Both the position numbers and the translations under genes were made by a program. Shown piece after piece: positions 8,062 through 19,335 of a DNA stretch of 64,000 bases. Each line of letters begins with the position of its first letter. Positions within the stretch are counted from its first letter, which is position 1. Under the pieces are notes generated by a model that was not told the DNA's origin, ran no database searches, and saw only the letters and a list, made by a program, of their open reading frames with translations. The stretch is from an uncultured Alphaproteobacteria bacterium (GTDB lineage Bacteria; Pseudomonadota; Alphaproteobacteria; Rhodobacterales; Rhodobacteraceae), in contig CACIJG010000001.1 in assembly GCA_902586885.1 (NCBI GenBank), forward strand, positions 62,001 through 126,000. Reading direction: 5' to 3'.

Positions 8062-8812
8062 AAATCAGTTTGTTCTCAGAGCTCAGTTTTTCTTGGAATG
8101 AGTAACCATCGTTTGAAAACTCTTTTAGATACTGTGGGTTTTCAATTCGATTTTTTATTATGAAATTTGCCATCATGCCTCTTGCCCGCTTTGACAAAAT
8201 CCCAATTGTTTTTAGATGGCCGTTCTTATGTGTTTTGAAAATAGGAGTGATAACTTTTGATTTTAGCTTGCTCTGGTCTATCACTTTGAAATACTCTTCT
8301 GAAGCTAAATTGATGAGGTTCTTTTTATTAATCTCTAGCTCTTTTTTTAATCTTTTGGTTACGGATTCGTTCCAAAAATCATATAAGTCAGGTTTACCAT
8401 TAATCCCTATTTTTGTTCCCATCTCCAGCCTATAGGGCTGTATTCCATCTAGTGGCCTCAATATGCCATATAAACCTGAAAGTATTCTTAAGTTTTTTTG
8501 GGCAAAGGTAATGTCGTCTTTTGTGAACTTGTTAGCATTAAGCCCAACATAAGTGTCTCCTTTGAATGTGAAAATTGCTTGTACTACCTTGTTTTCTCCA
8601 TGTTCAATATCAAAATCTTGATATCTTTCATGATTAAGTTTTGCGAGTTTATCGCTTATACCCATAAGTGATTGAAGTTCACTTATAGACATTGATTTAG
8701 TGACATTTAGTATTTCTTTTGTTTCTCTTTGGAATAAAAATTCAGTTGTTTTGAGTCCAAAACTGTTGTTCTCTGGGATAATTTTTTTTGCTGGGGATAT
8801 AACGATTATCAT
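8051..8812 (-). CDS. yaaA: Peroxide stress protein YaaA
   Basis: YaaA (UPF0246/DUF328) limits damage from hydrogen peroxide by lowering free iron and can bind DNA; the exact biochemistry is still limited. The 253-residue protein starts with the family hallmark MIIVISPAKK, has the internal GLYGILRPLDGIQPYRLEMGTK block at about 115-136 and RARGMMANFIIKNRI near the end. Length is standard. Its start overlaps the mnmA stop by four bases, so translation may be coupled to mnmA. Confidence 0.95.
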   Translation of the reverse strand: MIIVISPAKKIIPENNSFGLKTTEFLFQRETKEILNVTKSMSISELQSLMGISDKLAKLNHERYQDFDIEHGENKVVQAIFTFKGDTYVGLNANKFTKDDITFAQKNLRILSGLYGILRPLDGIQPYRLEMGTKIGINGKPDLYDFWNESVTKRLKKELEINKKNLINLASEEYFKVIDQSKLKSKVITPIFKTHKNGHLKTIGILSKRARGMMANFIIKNRIENPQYLKEFSNDGYSFQEKLSSENKLIFTR

Positions 8813-9951
8813 CTTTCTAGCTCCACGTAATTTTCATTTGTAATCCATCCACCCCCAAGTATTCTTCGACTGTCACTGCTATAAAATACACAAGCCTGTC
8901 CTGGAGAAATGCTATCTTCTTCCGAAGAAATCACAACTTTTGCCTTTTTTTCCGAAATTGGAAATACTTTTGCTAGAGAAGAGGGTCTTTGATATCTTGT
9001 TTTAACTTTTAGCTCGTGAAATACTTTTGAGTTATGGTAGAAACAATTTTCACCTAGCCAGTTTATATCCTTTAAAAATAACTCTTTTTGTTTCAAAGAT
9101 TCTCTTGGTCCTACAGTAATAGTGTTTTCATTAGCGTTTATTCTTGTTACAAATAGAGGGTATTCCGAATTTACACCAATTCCCTTTCTTTGACCAACAG
9201 TGTAATTAATAATTCCCTGATGCTTTCCAATAACAATGTTTTTATCATTTAGAATTGAGCCCGGCTTAGCTGTGTTGGGTCTTAGTTTTTTAATGGTTTC
9301 TGCGTAAGATCCATTAGGTATAAAGCAAATATCTTGACTATCTTTTTTATTAGCAACATTGAGACCGTATTTACTGGCAAGTTTGCGGGTTTCATTTTTA
9401 CTTTTTATGTCCCCCAGGGGGAATCTTAAAAAATCTAGCTGCTCTTCTGTGATAGTGAATAAGAAATAGCTTTGATCTTTATTGATATCTTCTGCAATAT
9501 GCAGTTGTGAATGCCCATTTTTTTCTATTCTCTTTACATAATGTCCAGTAGCCAAACAGTCAGCGGATAACTCCTTGGCTTTCACAATTAAATCCTGAAA
9601 TTTTATTTTTTCATTACATCTTATACAAGGTATCGGGGTAGTACCTCCTTCATAACTATTTATGAAATCATCGATAACCTTCTGTTTGAATTCTTTCTCA
9701 AAATTTATCACATAATGAGGAATGTTGAGCTTGTCTGCCACTTTTCTTGCATCCATTATATCTGTTCCAGCACAGCAAGTCTTACCTTTATGGTTGAAGG
9801 CCTTGTTGTCATACAGTTGCATTGTCAGACCAATTACTTCATATCCCTGGGCTTTCAATAGAGCAGCTACAACAGAACTATCTACTCCGCCAGACATTGC
9901 AACGATTACTCTAGTAGATTTTTTTTCCTTATTTATTCCCAAGCTGTTCAT
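8809..9951 (-). CDS. mnmA: tRNA-specific 2-thiouridylase MnmA
   Basis: MnmA adds sulfur to uridine 34 of tRNA(Lys), tRNA(Glu) and tRNA(Gln), using ATP and a persulfide relay. The PP-loop SGGVDS is at residues 20-25. The catalytic cysteine is Cys112 in CIRCNEKIKF, with the partner persulfide cysteine in DSQDICFIP at about 210. ATGHYVKR, DQSYFLF and the C-terminal PGQACVFY barrel segment complete the fold. Length 380 is typical. The sulfur it needs could come from the cysteine desulfurases of the Suf operon in this window. Upstream of its start lie 152 bases up to ligA; this AT-rich stretch has no RNA gene or clear terminator that I can see. Confidence 0.97.
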   Translation of the reverse strand: MNSLGINKEKKSTRVIVAMSGGVDSSVVAALLKAQGYEVIGLTMQLYDNKAFNHKGKTCCAGTDIMDARKVADKLNIPHYVINFEKEFKQKVIDDFINSYEGGTTPIPCIRCNEKIKFQDLIVKAKELSADCLATGHYVKRIEKNGHSQLHIAEDINKDQSYFLFTITEEQLDFLRFPLGDIKSKNETRKLASKYGLNVANKKDSQDICFIPNGSYAETIKKLRPNTAKPGSILNDKNIVIGKHQGIINYTVGQRKGIGVNSEYPLFVTRINANENTITVGPRESLKQKELFLKDINWLGENCFYHNSKVFHELKVKTRYQRPSSLAKVFPISEKKAKVVISSEEDSISPGQACVFYSSDSRRILGGGWITNENYVELER

Positions 9952-10103
9952 AATAGAATCTCTAACTTAGATGTTCAGTTCAATCAATTAAATTTTCAAA
10001 TTTTTAATTCATTAAAATAAATATCTTTGATTATGCATAATTTAGTAATTACTTTTCAATTAAAATCCTTTAAATTTTGGTAACTGTTCTAGAGGATTTA
10101 TAA

Positions 10104-12212
<2,109 letters not shown>

Positions 12213-12215
12213 AAA

Positions 12216-14234
12216 ATGTCGGAGCTCCAGTCTTTAACCAGACCAATTATTTCTATGAAAGGTGTAGGTGAAAAGCTATCTCAAAAGTTCCATCAACTAT
12301 CTTTAAAAACAGTTTTGGATTTATATTTTTTTATTCCAAAAACTTATTTGAAAAGGGTGGAGATATCTAGTTTAAGGAATTTGGAAATCCCCAGCTTGGT
12401 AACTTTAAAGGTAAAAGTGTTAAAGCATATACCTTCTTTCAAGCGTAGTCCGTATAAAATTATTGTGGGGTTTGATGGTAATAAAATAGAAATTCTTTTT
12501 TTCTCAAAAAACTCGTCATTTTTAAAACAGAGTTATCCAGTTTTTCAAGAGGTTAAAATATCTGGAAAGATTGAAGCCAGCGGTAGAACTTATCGAATGG
12601 TACACCCTGACTATGTATCTAAGAATAATGGTTATATACCAACTATCGAACCAATTTATCAAAGCACTTATGGTTTAAGTAGTAAGGTAATTCACAAATT
12701 TATAGGTAGTGAGATAGAAAAATTGAAAGTTATCCCTGAATGGTATCCAAGCGAGTTCATGAAAAGAAAAGAATGGCCAGGTTTTGTAGAGGCGATCAAG
12801 TTAATCCATAATCCTCAAAACGAAATTGAACTTAGTAAGCTTGAACTTGCAAAAAATAGACTAATTTTTGATGAGTTTTTTTCTCACCAATTAAAAATAA
12901 GTGAAATGAAAAGAATTGTAAGAAATAGAAAAGGTTATTCCGTTGATGGAAATTGTAAAATAGTTGCAGAATTTATAGGAAGCCTCCCTTTTTCGTTGAC
13001 AAAAGGCCAAGAGAAGGCAGTTTTCGAAATAATTAAGGATATACAATCTCCTCATAGAATGAATAGATTGCTACAAGGAGATGTAGGTTCAGGAAAAACT
13101 ATCGTAATTTTAATAGCGGTTGTATTTATTGTTTCAGCGGGAGCCCAAGCTACATTAATGGTTCCCACAGAGGTTTTAGCCATACAACATTTTAAGTCTT
13201 TTAAAGAATTATTAAGTTCATTCGCATTTAATATTGTTTTGTTCACAGGTAGCGATAAAGGTAAAGAAAGAGAGGAGAAATTAAAATCTATTGAAAGTGG
13301 ACAAGCGGCTATAATTATCGGTACCCATTCTCTTTTCCAAAAAAAAGTGCAGTTTAAAAATTTGAAGCTTGCCGTGATTGATGAGCAGCACAAATTTGGA
13401 GTTGTTCAACGCCAAAGTTTGGAGAGGAAAGGCAAGCTTAATACAATTATAATGAGCGCCACGCCGATCCCTCGGTCTCTAGCCTTAACTGTTTATGGTG
13501 ATAAAGATCTGACAGTACTTTACCAAAAACCTAAGGATAGGCCATCAATAGAAACTCTCATTTTGCAGAGCAACAAAATAGATAACTTATTAATAAAAAT
13601 AAAGAGAGATTTAGATTTAGGCTTTCAAGCTTATTGGATTTGTCCATTGGTTGAACAGAGCGAAAAAATTGATCTTTCTAACTCAATGGATCGGTTTGAT
13701 TATCTTAAGCGAGCGTTAATAAATGTAAATGTGGGCTTAATACATGGTAAAATGTCTCCTGAAGAAAAAGAAAATGAGTTAGCTAAATTTAATGAAGGAA
13801 TAACTGAGGTTCTAGTTTCTACAACAGTAATAGAGGTAGGTATAGACAATCCAAATGCAGTTTCGATTGTTATTGAATGCGCTAATAGATTTGGTTTGTC
13901 TCAGTTGCATCAATTGCGAGGAAGAGTTGGAAGAGGAAAAGAAAAATCATATTGCTTTTTAATATATGACTTACCAATTTCTGAGAACGCCATTGAAAGA
14001 CTAAAGATTATGAAGGATACTAACGATGGTTTTCAGATTGCCGAAAAAGATCTGTACCTTAGAGGTTTTGGAGATTTTTTTGGTACTATGCAATCTGGAG
14101 ATCAAATATTTCGATTAGCTAATTTGAAAGAAAACAAATATCTTCAAGAGCAAGCCATAAGCCTGCTTATGGAGTTAGAGAGTAAGGATAAAATTTCTTC
14201 AGAAGAGTTTTATCAATTGAGGCGGTTTTTATAA
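12216..14234 (+). CDS. recG: ATP-dependent DNA helicase RecG
   Basis: RecG remodels stalled replication forks and Holliday junctions. The N-terminal wedge (OB) domain is at about 1-180. Helicase motifs are visible: Q-like LTKGQEKAV, Walker A GDVGSGKT at about 288-295, DEQH box at about 389, SATPIPRS, and the motif IV-VI region with STTVIEVGIDNPNA and QLHQLRGRVGRG. The C-terminal TRG-like segment LRGFGDFFGTMQSG is present. Length 672 is typical. It starts three bases after ligA. Its stop codon is only two bases before the row of LexA half-sites. Confidence 0.97.
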   Translation: MSELQSLTRPIISMKGVGEKLSQKFHQLSLKTVLDLYFFIPKTYLKRVEISSLRNLEIPSLVTLKVKVLKHIPSFKRSPYKIIVGFDGNKIEILFFSKNSSFLKQSYPVFQEVKISGKIEASGRTYRMVHPDYVSKNNGYIPTIEPIYQSTYGLSSKVIHKFIGSEIEKLKVIPEWYPSEFMKRKEWPGFVEAIKLIHNPQNEIELSKLELAKNRLIFDEFFSHQLKISEMKRIVRNRKGYSVDGNCKIVAEFIGSLPFSLTKGQEKAVFEIIKDIQSPHRMNRLLQGDVGSGKTIVILIAVVFIVSAGAQATLMVPTEVLAIQHFKSFKELLSSFAFNIVLFTGSDKGKEREEKLKSIESGQAAIIIGTHSLFQKKVQFKNLKLAVIDEQHKFGVVQRQSLERKGKLNTIIMSATPIPRSLALTVYGDKDLTVLYQKPKDRPSIETLILQSNKIDNLLIKIKRDLDLGFQAYWICPLVEQSEKIDLSNSMDRFDYLKRALINVNVGLIHGKMSPEEKENELAKFNEGITEVLVSTTVIEVGIDNPNAVSIVIECANRFGLSQLHQLRGRVGRGKEKSYCFLIYDLPISENAIERLKIMKDTNDGFQIAEKDLYLRGFGDFFGTMQSGDQIFRLANLKENKYLQEQAISLLMELESKDKISSEEFYQLRRFL

Positions 14235-14236
14235 AT

Positions 14237-14273
14237 GTTCTTATAATGTTCTTTACATGTTCTAATTTTGTTC
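14237..14273 (+). promoter_or_regulatory. Tandem LexA operator: four GTTC half-sites at an 11-base period
   Basis: GTTC occurs at 14237-14240, 14248-14251, 14259-14262 and 14270-14273, each separated by exactly seven bases. GTTC-N7-GTTC is the known LexA box of alphaproteobacteria, so this is three overlapping boxes, or room for two LexA dimers side by side on one face of the helix. The third and fourth half-sites lie in the spacer of the promoter at 14252-14279. The same 11-base array, with three half-sites, is in front of lexA in this window. Confidence 0.88.
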
Positions 14274-14279
14274 TATATT
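14252..14279 (+). promoter_or_regulatory. Probable SOS-controlled promoter of the 39-residue ORF
   Basis: A -35 element TTTACA at 14252-14257 and a -10 element TATATT at 14274-14279 are separated by 16 bases. Two LexA half-sites fall inside the spacer, so LexA binding should block RNA polymerase directly. The -10 lies 27 bases before the ATG of the small ORF, leaving a short leader with a Shine-Dalgarno. Confidence 0.7.
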
Positions 14280-14305
14280 CTAACTATTGTAGAAGGATAT
14301 TTGAT

Positions 14306-14425
14306 ATGAAAAGAGATTTTTTTAGAATAAAAGGTAAATGGAAGGCGGTTTCAGAGGATATAGGAAATTGCAGCTTATTATTTGTGTTTATTGTGGGGTA
14401 TTCAATTTTTTCAATGTCACTGTAG
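14306..14425 (+). CDS. 39-residue basic single-pass membrane peptide, probably SOS-induced
   Basis: A short ORF, ATG to TAG, with a good Shine-Dalgarno AGAAGGA at 14291-14297, eight bases before the start. The first 18 residues (MKRDFFRIKGKWKAVSED) are strongly basic, followed by GN and a hydrophobic run CSLLFVFIVGYSIFSMSL that could cross the membrane, with the basic end in the cytoplasm. It is expressed from a promoter overlapped by four LexA half-sites. Caulobacter SidA is a 29-residue LexA-controlled membrane peptide that blocks division; this peptide has the same size class, topology and control but I do not claim sequence homology. A toxin-like or membrane-stress peptide is an alternative. 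Its stop codon directly abuts the stop of the convergent IscU-like gene. Confidence 0.72.
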   Translation: MKRDFFRIKGKWKAVSEDIGNCSLLFVFIVGYSIFSMSL

Positions 14426-14845
14426 CTAATGAATCCACTTATTTAAGCCTTCTTCTGTAGAATCAAGAACAAGTAATATGGAGTCATGTCTATAAGGTAC
14501 TGATCTTGCTGGATCCAAGTATTTGTAATCTTCAAAAGGTTTTTTGATTCGAAAATCACCTGTTTTTAAAAAGTTTATTAGTTCGTTTTTAAGTTTTTGA
14601 ACTTCTTTGAGGGTGAGACCAATCGCATTTTTGGCAAAAATTGATGCAGATGCTTGACCTAGGGCGCAAGCTTTAATATCTAGCCCTATTTGTTCTATTT
14701 TTCCATTTTTAATATTTAAGTCCACTGTCATACTAGACCCGCATACAGCAGTTCTCCTAGTAATCGAGATATCTGGGCTCTTTAATCGTTCTGCATTCGG
14801 AATATTGGATGCAAATCGTAAAATAGTTTTTGTATAAATATCCAT
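14426..14845 (-). CDS. IscU/NifU-like iron-sulfur cluster scaffold protein
   Basis: This 139-residue protein has the IscU-like fold marks AVCGSSM (Cys35) and KACALGQASASIF (Cys60). The third ligand position, normally a cysteine after an arginine-histidine pair, is RHDS here, so only two of the three IscU cysteines remain. Such RH-x-S forms are, as far as I recall, usual for the short alphaproteobacterial branch of the family, whose exact role is unsettled. It may assist the Suf system encoded 12 kb away. It is divergent from hisI, with 39 bases between the two starts. Confidence 0.82.
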   Translation of the reverse strand: MDIYTKTILRFASNIPNAERLKSPDISITRRTAVCGSSMTVDLNIKNGKIEQIGLDIKACALGQASASIFAKNAIGLTLKEVQKLKNELINFLKTGDFRIKKPFEDYKYLDPARSVPYRHDSILLVLDSTEEGLNKWIH

Positions 14846-14884
14846 ATATAATAAAGTCCTGAGTTACAATATAAGGAATATATT

Positions 14885-15223
14885 TTGAAGAAAAAAGAGT
14901 TAATACAAGAAATAGAAAATATAGTGTTTAATGAAAAAGGGTTACTACCATGCATTGTGCAAAGTTCAGGTAATAATGATGTTTTGATGTTAGCATGGAT
15001 GTCTAAAGAAACCCTTATTATGACTGTTGAGTCAGGGTACGCAACTTATTGGTCAAGAAGTAGAGGAGAGATTTGGATAAAGGGTCAATCTTCTGGAAAT
15101 AAGCAAAAGGTTAACGAGATTATGATAGATTGTGATAAAGATTGTGTTTTGCTTAAGGTAGATCAAAAAGGTGTAGCTTGTCATACTGGAGAGTGGTCTT
15201 GTTTCTTTAATCGATTAAACTAA
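14885..15223 (+). CDS. hisI: Phosphoribosyl-AMP cyclohydrolase
   Basis: HisI opens the adenine ring of phosphoribosyl-AMP, the third step of histidine synthesis. The zinc ligands Cys83, Cys99 and Cys106 and the magnesium aspartates Asp82, Asp84 and Asp86 sit in IDCDKD and ACHTGEWSCF. ATYWSRSRGEIWIKGQSSG at about 53-71 is the conserved substrate block. The protein is the stand-alone 112-residue form without a HisE domain, as is usual in alphaproteobacteria. TTG start. It is not next to other histidine genes here. Confidence 0.96.
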   Translation: MKKKELIQEIENIVFNEKGLLPCIVQSSGNNDVLMLAWMSKETLIMTVESGYATYWSRSRGEIWIKGQSSGNKQKVNEIMIDCDKDCVLLKVDQKGVACHTGEWSCFFNRLN

Positions 15224-15227
15224 CTAT

Positions 15228-16595
15228 TCATGATGCTTTCATAAATGAGAGTTCCCGAAAATTTTCTAGCCATTTTATGAATTCATTTTTGGCACAATTC
15301 GTGTAAAAAGAGTACCTTTTCTCTCTATTTCTTCTACCTTTTAAATTACTAATATCCTGCTTGAAAAGACCAAAATTTATATTCATTGGCTGAAAATCCT
15401 TATTTTCGGTTAAGATATGGGAAGCGAGTGCGCCAAGAGCGGTTGAGGGTTTTGGTAACAAGCATTTTTTGCCTAAAATTCTTGAACCAACTAAACGCCC
15501 AACCAAAAGACCTATAGCAGCGCTTTCAATATAACCTTCTACACCTGTTATTTGTCCTGCCAGACTTATCTTTCTTTGAGTTTTCAGCTGAAAAGAATGA
15601 TTAAGAATCTTTGGTGAATTAAAGTAAGTGTTTTTATGAATACCACCTAATCTGGCAAATCTAGCGTTTTCAAGGCCTGAGATGGCTTTAAATATTTCTG
15701 CCTGCCTAGAATATTTTATTTTAGTTTGAAATCCTACGAGGTTATAAAGAGTTCCTTCAGAATTCTCTTTTCTTAATTGTACAACAGCGTGCAACCTTTC
15801 TTTACTCTTGGGGTTAGTTAGCCCCACTGGCTTCATAGGGCCAAATCTTAACGTTTCTTTACCTCTTTTTGCCATTTCTTCGATTGGTAGACATCCCGAA
15901 AAGAAAGGTACATCCTTTTCCCACTCTTTGAAGTCAGATTGATTGCTACTCAAAAGGTCATCGATAAATTTATTGTATTGCTCTTTTGTCATAGGGCAGT
16001 TTAGGTAAGCTTCTTTTTCTTCCTTTGTAGACCCTTTGTCATAACGAGATTGAAACCAAACCTTGTCAAAATCTATCGACTCTGCATATACCGTTGGAGC
16101 TATTGCGTCATAAAAAAATAAATTCTCTGAATCAGTTAATTTTCCAATAGAATTAAGCAGGTTCTTAGATGTAAGTGGACCAGTTGCTATAATAATTTCA
16201 TCAAAATCTAATAAGTTTAAATCACAAACTTCTTGATTAATTAAATCAATTAAGGGGTTATTTTTAATCATTTCCGTAACTTTTGAAGAAAATTTTTCTC
16301 TATCTACTGCCATCGCGCTTCCAGCAGCTATTCTAGTTTTGTCTCCAACAGAAATTATCAGGCCCTTTGATTTTCTCATTTCCCAATGAAGTTGGCCAAC
16401 GGCATTATATTCGTCGTCATCAGATCTAAAAGAGTTTGAGCATACCAATTCAGCAAGGTCAGAGGTTTTATGAGCAGCCGTTTTTACCTTAGGTCTCATT
16501 TCAAATAAGGAAGAAGGAATACCTAAAATAGCCAATTGCCAGGCAGCCTCAGCACCAGCAAGACCTCCTCCAATAATAGCAACTCTTCTATTCAT
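15228..16595 (-). CDS. trmFO: Methylenetetrahydrofolate-dependent tRNA (uracil-54-C5) methyltransferase TrmFO
   Basis: TrmFO makes ribothymidine 54 in the T-loop of tRNA using methylene-tetrahydrofolate and FAD. The 455-residue protein begins with the FAD dinucleotide motif VAIIGGGLAGAEAAW at residues 5-19, followed by the GidA-related FEMRP and ELVCSNSFRSDD blocks, with a conserved cysteine in VCSNS. ITGVEGYIESAAIGLLVGRL near the end is a family hallmark. It lies directly downstream of gyrA on the same strand with no gap, so the two may be co-transcribed. Confidence 0.96.
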   Translation of the reverse strand: MNRRVAIIGGGLAGAEAAWQLAILGIPSSLFEMRPKVKTAAHKTSDLAELVCSNSFRSDDDEYNAVGQLHWEMRKSKGLIISVGDKTRIAAGSAMAVDREKFSSKVTEMIKNNPLIDLINQEVCDLNLLDFDEIIIATGPLTSKNLLNSIGKLTDSENLFFYDAIAPTVYAESIDFDKVWFQSRYDKGSTKEEKEAYLNCPMTKEQYNKFIDDLLSSNQSDFKEWEKDVPFFSGCLPIEEMAKRGKETLRFGPMKPVGLTNPKSKERLHAVVQLRKENSEGTLYNLVGFQTKIKYSRQAEIFKAISGLENARFARLGGIHKNTYFNSPKILNHSFQLKTQRKISLAGQITGVEGYIESAAIGLLVGRLVGSRILGKKCLLPKPSTALGALASHILTENKDFQPMNINFGLFKQDISNLKGRRNREKRYSFYTNCAKNEFIKWLENFRELSFMKAS

Positions 16596-19307
16596 TTACT
16601 TAGTGTCTTCTGCTGTATCTGCAATCCACGCGACTGACGCCACTTTTTCGTCGCCATTTGTATTGAAAACTTTAACACCTGATGCTGATCTAGATTGCCT
16701 AGATATCTCACTCACAGAACACCTTATGCTTTGACCAGTGGAAGTTACAAGCATAATTTGATCATCATCCTCTACGGTGAAAGATGCTATGATATTGTCA
16801 TTTCTTCGCTCAAGATTTGCTGCTGCAATTCCTTGGCCGCCTCTTCCTGAAATTCTAAACTCATGAGCAGATGTTCTCTTTCCAAACCCTTGAGACGTTA
16901 ATGTCAAAATCCACTCTTCTAGTGCTCCAAGCTCTACATACCTCTCTTGCGAAATTGTTAGGTTCATATTCTCTGTTTCTTCCAAGTCGGTATCTTCTCC
17001 TGTGATTGCTTTTCTCATTTTAAAGTATGCCACTCTTTCTTCCGTGGATGCGTTAACGTGTTTGATTATAGCCATAGATATCACAGAATCGTTATTCTTT
17101 AGTTTTATGCCTTTCACACCAACAGAATCTCTTCCTTTAAATATTCTCACGTCATTTATATTAAAACGAATTGCTTTCCCTAGTGCAGTGGTTAGAAAAA
17201 CGTCATTATCATCTGAGCAGATCTGCACTCCGATCAAAGTCGTACTTTCCGGTAGCTTCATAGCGATCTTCCCATTTGCCTTAACATTTGTGAAATCAGA
17301 CAGGGCGTTTCTTCGCACATTTCCAGTGGAGGTGGCAAAAAATATTTGTAGTTTGTTCCAATCAGACTCATCTGCGTCCACGGGCAAGATCGTAGTTATT
17401 CTTGCATTTTGAGATATAGGTAAAAGATTAACTATTGCTTTACCTTTTGAGTTTCTTCCGCTTTGTGGGAGTCTCCAAGTTTTAAGTTTATATACAAAAC
17501 CGTTAGAAGAGAAAAATAAAAGAGGTGTATGGGTATTGGCCACAAACAAGTTTGTTACCACGTCGGCCTCTTTTGTGTTCATTCCTTGAGTTCCTTTCCC
17601 TCCTCTTCTTTGTTCACGATATTCCGTTAGGGCAGTCCTTTTAATGTAACCTTCTCTAGTTACTGTAACTACCATTTCTTCTTTTTCAATTAAATCCTCA
17701 TCTTCAAAGTCACCTTCGAATTCAACTATTTCTGTTCGTCTGGGAACAGAAAAAGTAGCTTTAACATTTATTAACTCATCTGCAATTATTTCTTTTATTT
17801 TTGTCTGCGATTTGAGAACCTCTAGACATGTTCTTATCTTTTCTGATAGTTCTTCAAGTTCATCTGTTATTTCATTAACTCCCAAAGCTGTTAATCTTTG
17901 CAATCTTAGCTCAAGAATTGCCTTAGCCTGGTTTTCGGACAAGACATACGTGCCTCGTGATGATATCTTGTATAGTGGATCATCAATCAAATCGAGATAT
18001 TGCCTTAGATTTTCGACTTTCCACTCAATTATCTTTAGGGATGCCTTTGCTTCAGAGGGTGTTTCTGAACTTCTAATAATTTTTATCACTTCATCAACAT
18101 TTGATACGGCTACAGCTAACCCACAAAGCATATGGCTCCTTTCCCTTGCTTTTGCAAGTTCGAAGGCGGTTCTTCTAGAAACAACTTCTTCTCGGAAGTT
18201 AATAAACTTTTGAACAAACGTTTTTAAATTTAAAAGCTCAGGTTTTCCTTTATCTAAAGCAAGCATATTAAATCCAAAACTAGTTTGCATTGGTGAAAAC
18301 CTGTAAAGCTGATTGAGAACTACTTCTGCAGTAGCATCTCGCTTTAGTTCAATTACTACTCTTATCCCATGCCTGTCAGACTCGTCTTGTACGTGTGATA
18401 TGCCTTCAATCTTCTTATCTTTTGCTAATTCTGCTATCTTTTCTACAAGGCTAGATTTATTAACCTGATAAGGTATTTCAGTAACGACAATGGCAATTCT
18501 ATCCTTTCTGGTTTGTTCTATCTCGTGTTTAGCTCTTGTAATGATGGACCCTTTGCCAGTCAAATAGGCTTGCTTTGAGCCAGTGCTTCCAAGAATTAAT
18601 CCACCTGTTGGAAAGTCTGGTGCAGGCATTAATTTCATCATTTCTATTGTATCGATTTCTGGGTTTTCAATAAATGCTAGAGCCACATCGATTACCTCTC
18701 CTAGATTATGAGGAGGAATATTTGTGGCCATTCCAACAGCGATGCCACCTGCACCGTTTACTAATAAATTTGGGAATTGTGCGGGAAGAACCTTTGGTTC
18801 AGTGTCTTTACCGTCGTAGTTATCTTGAAAATCAACCGTTCCTTTTTCTATATCTTGTAAGATAACTCCGGTTGATTTTGCCATTCGAACCTCTGTGTAC
18901 CTCATGGCTGCGGCAGAGTCTCCATCAACTGAGCCAAAATTGCCCTGTCCATCTAGGAGCATGAGTGACATTGAAAAATCCTGTGCCATCCTGACAAGTG
19001 CGTCATAAATTGCTTGATCGCCGTGGGGGTGATATTTCCCCATTACATCCCCTACTGGTCGTGCGGATTTCCTATATGGACGATCGTGTGAATTATTTGT
19101 CTCATGCATTGAGTACAAAATTCGCCTATGTACGGGCTTGAGACCATCCCTCAAATCAGGAATAGCTCTACTAACGATTACACTCATTGCGTAATCGAGA
19201 TAAGCGGTTTTCATTTCTGATTCTATGGACACCATGCTTATTCCAGCGTCCGTAGAGTCCCTATGAAGGGCGTTTTCTTCTTCTTGAGACTCGTTTTCGT
19301 CTGTCAA
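16596..19307 (-). CDS. gyrA: DNA gyrase subunit A
   Basis: GyrA cuts and rejoins DNA in negative supercoiling and decatenation. The catalytic tyrosine is Tyr137 in AAAMRYTE. The quinolone region is readable: the residue equivalent to E. coli Ser83 is Gln98 in HPHGDQAIYD, while the Asp87 equivalent (Asp102) is kept. The GyrA box reads QRRGGKG at about 568 and six beta-pinwheel blades follow to the C-terminus. Length 903 is normal for alphaproteobacteria. It lies 28 bases downstream of ssb, both leftward. Confidence 0.98.
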   Translation of the reverse strand: MTDENESQEEENALHRDSTDAGISMVSIESEMKTAYLDYAMSVIVSRAIPDLRDGLKPVHRRILYSMHETNNSHDRPYRKSARPVGDVMGKYHPHGDQAIYDALVRMAQDFSMSLMLLDGQGNFGSVDGDSAAAMRYTEVRMAKSTGVILQDIEKGTVDFQDNYDGKDTEPKVLPAQFPNLLVNGAGGIAVGMATNIPPHNLGEVIDVALAFIENPEIDTIEMMKLMPAPDFPTGGLILGSTGSKQAYLTGKGSIITRAKHEIEQTRKDRIAIVVTEIPYQVNKSSLVEKIAELAKDKKIEGISHVQDESDRHGIRVVIELKRDATAEVVLNQLYRFSPMQTSFGFNMLALDKGKPELLNLKTFVQKFINFREEVVSRRTAFELAKARERSHMLCGLAVAVSNVDEVIKIIRSSETPSEAKASLKIIEWKVENLRQYLDLIDDPLYKISSRGTYVLSENQAKAILELRLQRLTALGVNEITDELEELSEKIRTCLEVLKSQTKIKEIIADELINVKATFSVPRRTEIVEFEGDFEDEDLIEKEEMVVTVTREGYIKRTALTEYREQRRGGKGTQGMNTKEADVVTNLFVANTHTPLLFFSSNGFVYKLKTWRLPQSGRNSKGKAIVNLLPISQNARITTILPVDADESDWNKLQIFFATSTGNVRRNALSDFTNVKANGKIAMKLPESTTLIGVQICSDDNDVFLTTALGKAIRFNINDVRIFKGRDSVGVKGIKLKNNDSVISMAIIKHVNASTEERVAYFKMRKAITGEDTDLEETENMNLTISQERYVELGALEEWILTLTSQGFGKRTSAHEFRISGRGGQGIAAANLERRNDNIIASFTVEDDDQIMLVTSTGQSIRCSVSEISRQSRSASGVKVFNTNGDEKVASVAWIADTAEDTK

Positions 19308-19335
19308 TATAATTTCCTTGTGAGAAGTTTAATTC

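Noticed and set aside
9952-10103. Possible RNA gene in the mnmA-ligA gap
   Set aside because: No tRNA cloverleaf, conserved RNA motif or terminator is visible; it looks like a divergent promoter region.
18674-18865. Open frames on the plus strand within gyrA
   Set aside because: Several long frames oppose gyrA, but they are only shadows of its codons, with no recognisable protein signature.
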